A stretch of 5,349 nt of DNA from Desulfurococcales archaeon (lineage in GTDB: Archaea > Thermoproteota > Thermoprotei_A > Sulfolobales > Fervidicoccaceae). The notes under the pieces are model-generated. The model was not told where the DNA came from. It searched no databases and saw nothing but the letters and a program-made list of their open reading frames with translations. This document shows, piece after piece, positions 1-5,027 of the stretch; the first letter of the stretch is position 1, and each line of letters opens with the position of its first letter. The translations under genes were made by a program, and so were the position numbers. Where the stretch lies: NCBI GenBank assembly GCA_027048265.1, contig JALTXS010000031.1:1-5349 (forward strand). Reading direction: 5' to 3'.

Positions 1-881
1 TCCTTCTCCGCCTTAGCGTAGTCTTGCGAGGGGGCGGGCCGCCTCCAATGCCTTAGGGCCTCTATCCACCCGCCGTCGGCCGCCCTGCACAGGGGGCTCG
101 CCTCGCAGGAGCCCAGGGCATCTACGAGGAAGACGTATCGGGTCCACCAGTCCACCCGGTGGAGGCCAGTGCTGTACCCCCTTTTAATGTACAGGGAGTC
201 CCTCCCCTCAAGAGAGGCCAGGTAGAGGGGAAGCATAACCGACACCATCTCCCTCCCAGGAGCAGGGCGGAGGAGCTTTTTCAAAACATCTCCCGAGTTT
301 CTCGGAGGCTCAAAGACCCCCAGTAGAAGGCCCAGTCTCTCATAGTAGAGAAGGTCCGCCACCTGCTCCTCCAGCTTCAACAGCCTCCTCCGCCCACCCT
401 CCAAGTACAAGGCCCCGACGGCCAGAAGGCTTCTCCACCCATGCCTCCTGGAAGCCGCTGCCAGCGCGGCCCGGCCCAATGTGTCCGTCACATAGCTCCC
501 CAGGTTAGCCTCATAACCCGTCACAAGCCCATCTCCACCCAGGTCAGCATAAAGGGCACACCGTGGCCTGTACTTGTCCGCAATCCAGTCAAGGGCCCTG
601 TCCACCTCCTCCCGCTTTCCGTGGACGCAGACCTTGTAAACAGTCGAGCGGGGAAAAGCCTCCTTCAGAGCCCACTCGAAATCCCTCTCCCCATAAACAG
701 TAGGCACGAATAGGCTCCCCGCGACACGCCTTCCCCTATAAGCCCGTTGGTCGCAGTCAGAGAAGCTCGCAAACACCACCCCATCTAGGCTACCTATCAG
801 AGAGGATGCAAGCAGGGCGGCTAAACCCACATCGCCACCACCACCCAGACCACCCACAAGTATAACAGGTCCGCCTCTCAA
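1..881 (-). CDS. DUF1152 family protein, C-terminus cut by window edge
   Basis: This is an uninterrupted minus-strand frame of 293 codons running off the left edge. I chose TTG at 881 because an in-frame TAG lies upstream, no ATG is available, and the glycine-rich motif sits about ten residues in, as expected for the family. A GGGTGG-like ribosome site lies just upstream. The N-terminal strand plus GGLGGGGDVGLAA (residues 10-22) resembles a nucleotide-binding loop. YADLGGDGL (111-119), followed by G-x-E (122-124) and GSYVTD (128-133), fits the DUF1152 pattern of a GGD followed by a G-S...D segment. The family is mainly archaeal and its function is unknown; no membrane segment is seen. At roughly 300 residues for the family, little should be missing. 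It is much more GC-rich than the DNA to its right and has none of that DNA's decay, so it probably marks the edge of the stable chromosome. Confidence 0.82.
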   Translation of the reverse strand, partial: MRGGPVILVGGLGGGGDVGLAALLASSLIGSLDGVVFASFSDCDQRAYRGRRVAGSLFVPTVYGERDFEWALKEAFPRSTVYKVCVHGKREEVDRALDWIADKYRPRCALYADLGGDGLVTGYEANLGSYVTDTLGRAALAAASRRHGWRSLLAVGALYLEGGRRRLLKLEEQVADLLYYERLGLLLGVFEPPRNSGDVLKKLLRPAPGREMVSVMLPLYLASLEGRDSLYIKRGYSTGLHRVDWWTRYVFLVDALGSCEASPLCRAADGGWIEALRHWRRPAPSQDYAKAEK

Positions 882-903
882 ACGCAGTTGCCACCCGTGT
901 TGA

Positions 904-919
904 ATCTTAAAATCTCCTG
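904..919 (-). promoter_or_regulatory. Probable promoter of the DUF1152 gene
   Basis: Read on the minus strand, a purine-rich BRE-like AGGAG (919-914 region) precedes ATTTTAAGAT (913-904), a plausible archaeal TATA box. Its centre is about 28 bases from the TTG start at 881, so transcription would begin at or very near the start codon. That suggests a leaderless or nearly leaderless mRNA, which is common in crenarchaea. This is called from sequence pattern and spacing only. Confidence 0.5.
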
Positions 920-990
920 TATTCTACGTCTATGGCCATTATCTTGTTTAGGGTGAGCCTTCATTAAGTCCTTCACGTTTCATGGCTGTA

Positions 991-1337
991 TTATTTCCGT
1001 AGCTCCAGTTTTAGACCATATTTGGCTAATCGTTGAAAGACCTTGTTTTTCGTCACAAGGGTTAGGCGGTATGAAGTTTATGTTGATTCTATGATGGGTT
1101 GAGCGTCGCTCATCAGCTGACCCCCTGCCTCAACCTATCTCATAGCTAGGTATATTCTATGATATAATATTACCATCAATGCCCATTACCTCAAATACTT
1201 TCTCCAGAAACTCTTTAACCCCCCCGGGCTTAACCCCTACCAGAATTTCCAACCAAGTAAATAACAAAAACCGCACCGGCCTCGTTGGAATCCCGCCTGA
1301 GGTCATCAATCAAAACACAAGTATCAAACAGCTTCAC
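991..1337 (-). pseudogene. vapC: Decayed VapC (PIN-domain toxin)
   Basis: A full-length but ruined PIN-domain ribonuclease can be followed through three frames on the minus strand. From GTG at 1337 it reads VKLFDTCVLIDDLRRDSNEA, the PIN N-terminus with its first catalytic aspartate, then shifts frame near 1250. The second frame reads EILVGVKPGGVKEFLEKVFE and stops at 1157-1159. The third frame contains GGQLMSDAQPII, the third acidic site of the PIN fold, and ends LVTKNKVFQRLAKYGLKLEL before TAA at 991-993. It also has in-frame stops at 1135-1137 and 1078-1080. Two frameshifts plus two stops rule out a working toxin. The total of about 115 codons is close to normal VapC length, so decay was by point changes and small indels rather than deletion. 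The start overlaps the end of the vapB remnant, as in a normal operon. Confidence 0.78.
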
Positions 1338-1533
1338 CCAAGCCTGAACCTCTTCTAAACTCTCTTCTAGACCACAACAACTCATCCAACTCCACCATCA
1401 TGAATACCCCAAACTATGTAAAAGCCGCTCCTCCCCTAGAAATATTGGCCTCTCAGTAGAGCTCCAGCAGATACTCGCTCCAACCCTTCTATCCCTTCTC
1501 CCTCTCCAGTAATTCCTTAACCTCCTTTAAATC
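1324..1533 (-). pseudogene. vapB: Decayed VapB-type antitoxin
   Basis: Directly upstream of the dead vapC, the minus-strand frame from about 1533 reads DLKEVKELLEREKG, a TAG, KGWSEYLLELY, a TGA, EANISRGGAAFT, a TAG, and then a stretch ending in TGA at 1324-1326. The charged helix followed by a WSEYLLEL segment resembles the antitoxins that accompany this kind of VapC. The last TGA overlaps the vapC GTG by 14 bases, the usual coupled arrangement. The N-terminal DNA-binding part is not recognisable and the left limit of the gene is uncertain. Three internal stops make it non-functional. It belongs to a different antitoxin type from the DUF104 proteins further right. Confidence 0.62.
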
Positions 1534-1693
1534 AGTGTTCTAAGAGAAATCTATAGGTTGTGTAGTGGAACCAGCTGCTGATACGCCAACTTTTTCTTCC
1601 TATCACAAAAAGAAGGCATATTCAAACACTGAACCTCCAAACAACCAGTCTAGTCATATGGGCTGTCTTCGTATTCTGTAATTTTTCGTCACA

Positions 1694-1900
1694 TCATTCC
1701 ATTTCTTCTCTATTCACTGGTAAACTTCTCATTAACACTACTTGACACTGCGTCCTCCCAAGAACCGAGCAACACTTGAAACCTAAACTAGTGGGTAGGG
1801 CCATATTAACCAGGGAGACAAGCATTCCATACCCTATTGCTACATTTACTGTGGTAATCCCGTGATAATAGTCCTTAGGTGGTACATCTAGGAAATAATT
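1694..1900 (-). pseudogene. Possible remnant of a major-facilitator transporter
   Basis: A minus-strand open stretch of 68 codons between a TAG and a TGA, with no sensible start, reads DVPPKDYYHGITTVNVAIGY and continues with GMLVSLVNMALPTSLGF and, further on, LMRSLPVNREEM. The spacing of D-P, G, V-N-x-A-x-G-x-G-M and a later L-G-F then LP resembles the fifth transmembrane helix region of MFS transporters (a GxxxG-type motif followed by a short loop and a terminal LPE). No flanking helices can be traced, the 3' side runs straight into stops, and the cysteine-rich middle does not look membrane-compatible. I treat this as a weak hypothesis about an otherwise geneless stretch. Confidence 0.28.
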
Positions 1901-2053
1901 CTATCTTCCAAAAGCCTAGCCTTCATGCCTATTCGTGCTAAAAATTATTGGTTTTATCAAGTATTGGGGGGGAAAGCATGTTTTTAGATGTTCGTCAAAG
2001 TGGTTAACTGGGCTGGGATGACGCTATTTTTCTTTAGGGTGTTATTAATCAAG
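1901..2053. other. Intergenic AT-rich stretch with no recognisable gene
   Basis: I see no coding sequence, RNA gene or repeat here. The only notable points are a run of seven G around 1966-1972 and general AT richness leading into the promoter of the DUF2283 gene. Together with 1534-1693, which is equally featureless, it looks like neutral sequence left after gene decay. Confidence 0.5.
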
Positions 2054-2063
2054 TTTTATTTAA
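2054..2063 (+). promoter_or_regulatory. TATA-like box upstream of the DUF2283 gene
   Basis: TTTTATTTAA lies about 40 bases ahead of the chosen GTG start at 2100. Initiation about 25 bases downstream would leave a short leader that contains the GGGTGG ribosome site at 2088-2093. This is a pattern call only. Confidence 0.4.
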
Positions 2064-2099
2064 TTGTCATGTAATGCCTTTAGTGTTGGGTGGTTTTCT

Positions 2100-2318
2100 G
2101 TGGAGGTTAGGATTGGCTATGACAAGGTTGCTGATGCATTGTATATCAAGCTGAGGGACGATAGGATTGTGGACTCTGATGAGGTTTCCCCGGGCGTAGT
2201 GGTGGACTTTAATGATAAGGGAGAGGTTGTTGGAAGAGGTTCTGGGTTCTCCCGCAGGGATATAGACCTGAAGAGACTAGTCATAGAGGGTCCTGAGTCC
2301 CTGGTGGCCGACGTTTGA
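2100..2318 (+). CDS. DUF2283 protein, probable antitoxin-like partner of DUF4258
   Basis: This is a 72-residue protein. The frame is open from 2064, but GTG at 2100 is preferred: the family begins with a short strand followed by YDxxxDALYI, which appears here as VEVRIGYDKVADALYIKL right after this GTG, and GGGTGG at 2088-2093 gives a ribosome site six bases away. The second family signature, a D-x-x-G-x-V-V-G turn, is present as FNDKGEVVGRGS in the middle. The C-terminus is short and charged. DUF2283 proteins are small and their biochemistry is not settled. They are frequently encoded beside DUF4258 proteins in what look like toxin-antitoxin pairs, and that is the case here, since the following frame overlaps its stop region. 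The gene itself is intact. Confidence 0.8.
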   Translation: MEVRIGYDKVADALYIKLRDDRIVDSDEVSPGVVVDFNDKGEVVGRGSGFSRRDIDLKRLVIEGPESLVADV

Positions 2319-2546
2319 AGACACGTTACACACAATCCACGCGCTGGAGCGTATGAGGCGCCGGGGCATAAGCCGTGAGGAAGTCGAGGCCTGTATAACC
2401 AACCCGGACAAGATATTGAGAACTGGGAATTCAAGTGCGTAAAGAAGCTTAACAATAAAGTCCTAACATTTGTCTACAGAATAGAAGCTGGTGCAATCAT
2501 AGTGATAACAGCCTACCATACATCAAAGCTATACAAGTACTTGTAA
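2311..2546 (+). pseudogene. DUF4258 protein, frameshifted, putative toxin partner
   Basis: Two abutting frames together make one DUF4258 protein. The first, overlapping the end of the DUF2283 gene, reads HALERMRRRGISREEVEACI and then TNPDKILRTG. The family hallmark is the H-A-x-x-R-M-x-x-R-G-I start followed by an N-P-D. The second frame begins at 2427 with EFKCVKKLNNKVLTFVYRIE and ends AYHTSKLYKYL with TAA at 2544-2546. Adding one G to the GGG at 2425-2427 restores a single frame, so the break is an apparent one-base loss in a G run. No clear start codon exists in the first frame; a start inside the DUF2283 gene or a lost start is possible. The homology is complete on both sides, so the lesion is either recent or a sequencing error. 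A programmed shift is less likely. Confidence 0.74.
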
Positions 2547-2605
2547 TCGTGCTAGGGGCTGAAAAGGCTTAAGGCGACGAAACCACCTTTCATGTGCCTA
2601 ATTCT

Positions 2606-2734
2606 CTATAATAACTCAGGTCGAAGCGAGCCTAGGTATACAAATCTGATGGAGTTACGTGCCCTATTGCTACGGGTCTCATCGTAAATGAAGAGCCTAT
2701 CGATAAAAAACGAGACATTAACCGCTAGTTTCAT
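2606..2734 (-). pseudogene. vapC: Truncated VapC (PIN toxin N-terminus only)
   Basis: A 42-codon minus-strand frame starts with ATG at 2734, nine bases after the antitoxin stop. It reads MKLAVNVSFFIDRLFIYDET followed by RSNRARN. This is the N-terminal strand and helix of a PIN toxin of the same type as the intact one at 3499-3960, whose start is NAVVVDTSVFADYY. The first catalytic aspartate (D in VDTS) is N here. Homology fades after about residue 30 and the frame stops at 2606, leaving roughly a quarter of the usual 130-150 residues. The second and third acidic sites are absent, so it cannot be an active nuclease. It is called from similarity in the first 30 residues and from its position behind an antitoxin. 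Confidence 0.62.
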
Positions 2735-2742
2735 TGAACATT

Positions 2743-2907
2743 CTACCTCCTCTCCTTAAGAAACTCCTGAAGCACGTCCTTTTCAACCTTCTCGGAATAC
2801 TTCTCAAGCACCTCGTCGATACCTTTAGACACATTGATTTTCTTAGACCCGAACAGCTTCTTTATAACATCCTTAGATATGAGAAGCCTCACAACACCGC
2901 TAGACAT
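2743..2907 (-). CDS. Short VapB-like antitoxin, possibly internally deleted
   Basis: This is a 54-residue minus-strand ORF with ATG at 2907 and a TAG just upstream in frame. Its end, KYSEKVEKDVLQEFLKERR, closely matches the end of the intact antitoxin at 3296-3490 (KYSFEVDRDVVEEFAEERR), including the toxin-binding helix and the final ERR. The beginning, MSSGVVRLLISKDVIKKLFG, could be a DUF104 start (MSxVIRVR...) joined directly to a later segment, which would mean loss of about 25 residues of the DNA-binding sheet; this is inference. AGGAGAGGAGG at its end forms a strong ribosome site for the truncated vapC. The frame is clean, so the protein may still be made as an orphan antitoxin, or it may be a stalled relic. 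Confidence 0.5.
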   Translation of the reverse strand: MSSGVVRLLISKDVIKKLFGSKKINVSKGIDEVLEKYSEKVEKDVLQEFLKERR

Positions 2908-3087
2908 TGCCCTCTACCATGCAGTACTATCACTTATCAAGCTTCTTAACTCTTCCCAAAACCCTAGAGCCATCCACTCAGAGAAATAGGAATTCGCTTC
3001 AACCAAGACGAGCTCCGAGAGTTTTTATTAATCATAATTTCCTGTTCACTGACTGCTGCAATCATTTCCGCAGAAAGAGTATCATAA
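2908..3087. other. Intergenic region between divergent vapB genes
   Basis: There is no convincing gene. On the minus strand a stop-free run of about 38 codons (roughly 2915-3030) would encode an EELRSLIS-type helix, but it has no start and no recognised family. AT-rich TTTTTATTAATCATAATTT around 3022-3040 could supply promoter elements in either direction. I leave both unassigned. Confidence 0.4.
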
Positions 3088-3135
3088 TGGCGGGCCCGCC
3101 GGGATTCCTAGCCCGGGACCTCCGGCTTCGAACGG
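3088..3135 (-). pseudogene. tRNA-Arg 3' half, degenerate (copy 1)
   Basis: Read on the minus strand this is the 3' half of an arginine tRNA. There is an anticodon-loop-like GTTCGAA (TCG anticodon), the 3' anticodon stem GCCGG, a variable loop, T-stem CCGGG, a corrupted T-loop (CTAGGAAT in place of the normal TTCAAAT), T-stem CCCGG, acceptor strand CGGGCCC, discriminator G and an encoded CCA (the TGG at 3088-3090). Homology ends at the 5' side of the anticodon loop, the classical limit of att sites used by archaeal tRNA-targeting integrases. With the T-loop destroyed and no 5' half nearby it cannot yield a tRNA. It sits directly upstream of the promoter of the intact vapBC operon, as copy 2 does. 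Confidence 0.66.
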
Positions 3136-3137
3136 CT

Positions 3138-3167
3138 GAGACTCATAAACTGCATTTCCAGGGGAAA
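3138..3167 (+). promoter_or_regulatory. Promoter and operator-like repeat of vapBC copy 1
   Basis: GAGACTCATAAAC (3138-3150) contains a TATA-like box and is followed by the inverted repeat TTTCC-AGG-GGAAA (3155-3167). The same block, GAGACTTATAAAC then TTTCC-GACA-GGAA, precedes the second vapBC operon at matching distance, which argues for function. The repeat would lie between the TATA box and the transcription start, where a VapB or VapBC complex could repress. The operator role is inference. Confidence 0.5.
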
Positions 3168-3295
3168 CCATAAAAATGGAAACACTCTCAACAAACAATT
3201 TTACATTTGTATATTATGGTGAATAATCTGAGACATCTTCACAGGAAAAAGGCTAATTGGTTCATGATGCTATACATGATAGGGGTGCAAGAGGG

Positions 3296-3490
3296 TTGTC
3301 AAGGGTCATCAGGGTAAGATACGAGAGGGGTGCACTTAGGCCTATTGATTATGTTGAGTTCAATGAGGGGGAGGAGTTTGAGATAGTTATACTCAAGAAG
3401 GCCTTTAGGGGATTTCGCGAGGAGGCTGGCAAGTACAGTTTCGAGGTTGACCGGGACGTGGTTGAGGAGTTTGCAGAGGAGAGGAGGTAG
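3296..3490 (+). CDS. vapB: VapB antitoxin, DUF104/AF2212-like
   Basis: This 64-residue antitoxin neutralises the PIN toxin encoded next to it and probably represses the operon. Residues 1-35 form the DUF104 sheet: MSRVIRVRYERGALRP, then VEFNEGEEFEIVIL with the family's E-G-E-E turn. Residues 40-64 are a charged helical tail ending EEFAEERR, expected to wrap the toxin active site. The frame is open from a TTG at 3257, but TTG at 3296 is chosen because the family begins MSxVIRVR, a G-rich ribosome site (AGGGGTG, 3281-3287) precedes it, and the homologous second operon has a TTG at the same place while the upstream extension is not conserved. The stop is nine bases before vapC, and the last codons carry the vapC ribosome site, so translation is coupled. 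The gene is intact. Confidence 0.85.
   Translation: MSRVIRVRYERGALRPIDYVEFNEGEEFEIVILKKAFRGFREEAGKYSFEVDRDVVEEFAEERR
3483..3488 (+). promoter_or_regulatory. Shine-Dalgarno site for vapC copy 1
   Basis: GGAGGT overlaps the last codons and stop of vapB and lies ten bases before TTG at 3499. It decides the unusual TTG start of the toxin, since no in-frame ATG or GTG is available nearby. Confidence 0.7.
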
Positions 3491-3498
3491 CCATTAAA

Positions 3499-3960
3499 TT
3501 GAGGCCCATTAATGCCGTCGTGGTAGACACTAGTGTCTTTGCAGACTACTACCTCCTCTTCCCGGGGAATCCGGAGAGGCATAGAAGGGCAAGAAGTGTC
3601 CTCAACAAGCTATCCGATCTTGGACTACCCGTTTACGAGCCATTCTTGTTCGAGGTGGAACTACGTGCAGTGCTTGTGAGGAGGGTTGACCCTAAGGACG
3701 TTCTAGATATTTTAAATATAGTGCTTGGGCACATTAATGTGATAGACGAGAAACTCATCCATGATAAGGCGGCAGAGATAGCATTGCTAACCGGATGTAG
3801 AGCGGTCGACGCTTATTACATAGCCGCAGCTAAGCATGTAGACGCGATACTGATAACTAGTGATAGAACAATGAGAGAAAATGCTTCAAAATCCGGCGTC
3901 GAAGCCTACTACTTATTGAACAATAAAGATTACAAGACATTAATAAGCAGATTATCATGA
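3499..3960 (+). CDS. vapC: VapC toxin, PIN-domain ribonuclease
   Basis: This 153-residue PIN-domain protein is a metal-dependent RNase that in characterised VapBC systems cuts tRNA or rRNA and halts growth when not bound by VapB. The acidic residues of the active site are all present: D10 in AVVVDTSVFADYY, E52 or E54 in EPFLFEVELRAVLVRR, D104 in CRAVDAYYIAAAKHVDA, and D122 in LITSDRTM. The length is at the upper end of the family, with a short C-terminal extension ending in LISRLS. The start is TTG at 3499, fixed by GGAGGT ten bases upstream. It follows vapB in one operon. It is closest in this window to the truncated VapC at 2606-2734 and differs clearly from the toxin at 4458-4901. No lesion is visible. 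The RNA target cannot be told from sequence. Confidence 0.88.
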   Translation: MRPINAVVVDTSVFADYYLLFPGNPERHRRARSVLNKLSDLGLPVYEPFLFEVELRAVLVRRVDPKDVLDILNIVLGHINVIDEKLIHDKAAEIALLTGCRAVDAYYIAAAKHVDAILITSDRTMRENASKSGVEAYYLLNNKDYKTLISRLS

Positions 3961-4054
3961 TAAGAATTAATCAAATCATATATCAGATACATTAAATCTT
4001 GTTTATTTGTAATAAAAATATTTAAAATATAATCTTTTGCATTATGCAACTATA
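3961..4054. other. AT-rich spacer between the two vapBC operons
   Basis: This strongly AT-rich stretch follows the vapC stop. It holds T-rich segments (such as CTTGTTTATTTG) that could end transcription in an archaeon, a second TATA-like TTTAAAATATAA around 4021-4032, and a perfect inverted repeat TTGCAT-T-ATGCAA at 4037-4049 immediately before tRNA fragment copy 2. No gene is seen. Confidence 0.4.
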
Positions 4055-4104
4055 TGACGGATCCGCTGGGATTCGGGACCCGGGGTCTCCGGCTCCGGAG
4101 ACCT
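4055..4104 (-). pseudogene. tRNA-Arg 3' half, degenerate (copy 2)
   Basis: On the minus strand this reads anticodon-loop-like CTCCGGA (CCG anticodon, arginine), GCCGG stem, variable loop AGACC, T-stem CCGGG, a damaged T-loop TCCCGAAT, CCCAG, acceptor-like CGGATCC, then GTCA where a discriminator and CCA would be. It is more diverged than copy 1, but the two align base for base at an offset of 967 and share the flank GTCTCAG beyond the anticodon side. The plus strand also contains a perfect 9-base inverted repeat (4084-4092 with 4095-4103). No 5' tRNA half is present, so it is a relic or a co-opted regulatory element. Confidence 0.6.
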
Positions 4105-4134
4105 GAGACTTATAAACAACATTTCCGACAGGAA
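4105..4134 (+). promoter_or_regulatory. Promoter and operator-like repeat of vapBC copy 2
   Basis: GAGACTTATAAAC (4105-4117) gives a good TATA box, TTATAAA. TTCC-GACA-GGAA (4123-4134) follows at the same distance as TTTCC-AGG-GGAAA in copy 1. Conservation of these short blocks amid a diverged leader suggests they are the functional parts. An alternative upstream TATA at about 4021-4032 cannot be excluded. Confidence 0.5.
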
Positions 4135-4263
4135 CCATCAATTGCAAACATGTTTCAACGATGATAATCATACAAGATACCTAATGATGATAAACTGGAA
4201 ACATATATCGGGAACGAAGAGCTAATTGCCCTGATGCACCTAATGTATGAAGTGGGAATAGAA

Positions 4264-4461
4264 TTGTCGAAGGTTATAAGAGTAAGGTATGAGAGGGGCG
4301 TGTTAAAGCTATTGGAACCAGTAGAGCTTAAGGAAGGTGAAGAGATAAGGGTAAGGATTGAGAAGGGGCTGAGAGAGAGGCTGAAGGACATCATCGGTGT
4401 TCTTGGTGAGTCTAGTGAGGAGGAATTAGAGAGGTACCTAGAGGGGGCCTGGCAGTCGTGA
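4264..4461 (+). CDS. vapB: VapB antitoxin, DUF104/AF2212-like
   Basis: This 65-residue antitoxin is paralogous to the one at 3296-3490. Residues 1-33, MSKVIRVRYERGVLKLLEPV then ELKEGEEIRVRIE, are the DUF104 sheet and are nearly the same as in copy 1. The tail (34-65) is a different acidic helix ending LERYLEGAWQS, as expected if it binds a different toxin. ATG at 4234 is in frame, but TTG at 4264 matches the family start and the copy-1 start, and GTGGGA at 4252-4257 serves as ribosome site. The stop overlaps the toxin start in GTGA, so translation is coupled. It is intact and likely autoregulated through the inverted repeat downstream of its TATA box (inference). Confidence 0.85.
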   Translation: MSKVIRVRYERGVLKLLEPVELKEGEEIRVRIEKGLRERLKDIIGVLGESSEEELERYLEGAWQS

Positions 4462-4901
4462 TTTTCCTTGACACTAACATACTATATCACATTCTCCACA
4501 AGACACCCAAAACGGAGGAGGCACTAACCATACTAGACGAGAACCCCGATGACTACGTCGTTGACATGGTAGTACACAACGAGATAATATATGCATCAAC
4601 AATTCACTATTTAGAGCACAGGCACGGAGTAAAAAGAGCCTATTCGGCCAGAAAGTGGATAAAGAAACACGGATATCCAGAGGAGGTAATTAATGCTGTT
4701 AAAGAACTAATTAAAAGACTAAACATCAGGTTAATACCAAGCATATACACTGAACAAGAACTCTACGAGGCATTAACAGAGTTTAGACTAATGCCGAGCG
4801 ACGCCATAATCGCGTTGACGTGCATACACCACGGCATAAACACCATTCTCACATTTGATGAGGACTTTAAACGAATACCATGGCTAAAGGTCATACCATA
4901 G
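4458..4901 (+). CDS. vapC: VapC toxin, PIN-domain ribonuclease (second subfamily)
   Basis: This is a 147-residue PIN-domain nuclease, the toxin of the second pair. Its active-site acids are D5 in MIFLDTNILYHIL, E42 in MVVHNEIIYAS, D114 in FRLMPSDAIIALTCIHHG, and D133 or D135 in ILTFDEDFKRI. The order and spacing fit the PIN fold, with a longer helical middle (residues 50-100) than the toxin at 3499-3960. The two toxins share little beyond these motifs, although their antitoxins and promoters are close paralogues. GTG at 4458 is used; it overlaps the vapB stop by four bases (GTGA) and has no separate ribosome site, so it depends on re-initiation after vapB. The gene is intact. Its RNA target cannot be predicted. 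Confidence 0.88.
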   Translation: MIFLDTNILYHILHKTPKTEEALTILDENPDDYVVDMVVHNEIIYASTIHYLEHRHGVKRAYSARKWIKKHGYPEEVINAVKELIKRLNIRLIPSIYTEQELYEALTEFRLMPSDAIIALTCIHHGINTILTFDEDFKRIPWLKVIP

Positions 4902-5027
4902 AAATTCTATAAACACATAGTTATTATACCACATGACTGTTAGGACTGAACGAGTCTCGATTGTGTTTTGCAGCACTAGCTACCGAGACATCCTACACCT
5001 AGCTCGATGATGGTCTAGAATGTTTTG

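Noticed and set aside
441..713. Plus-strand open frame of 90 codons
   Set aside because: It lies entirely antisense to the DUF1152 gene, has a proline/serine-rich composition typical of GC-rich shadows, and no family resemblance.
1100..1112. Inverted repeat TGAGCG-T-CGCTCA
   Set aside because: It falls exactly on the MSDA codons of the decayed vapC, so it is most simply explained as coding remnant rather than a regulatory site.
2117..2455. Minus-strand open frame of 112 codons
   Set aside because: It is antisense to the DUF2283 gene and the first half of the DUF4258 gene, both of which match families; the antisense product does not.
1833..2673. The 12-mer CCCTATTGCTAC occurring twice (near 1833 and 2662)
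   Set aside because: A 12-base match is expected by chance in a window of this length, and the two copies lie in different codon phases of unrelated remnants.
2734..3173. Two overlapping plus-strand frames (2734-2949 and 2907-3173)
   Set aside because: The first is antisense to the vapB-like ORF. The second runs through the tRNA fragment and promoter and has no recognisable domain.
3349..3582. Minus-strand frame across the vapB/vapC junction
   Set aside because: It is a shadow of two well-supported plus-strand genes, as is the minus-strand frame 4155-4394 over the second vapB.
3088..4104. Split-tRNA half genes, as known in some hyperthermophilic archaea
   Set aside because: Both pieces have destroyed T-loops and no matching 5' half with complementary leader was found in the window, so a functional trans-spliced tRNA is unlikely.
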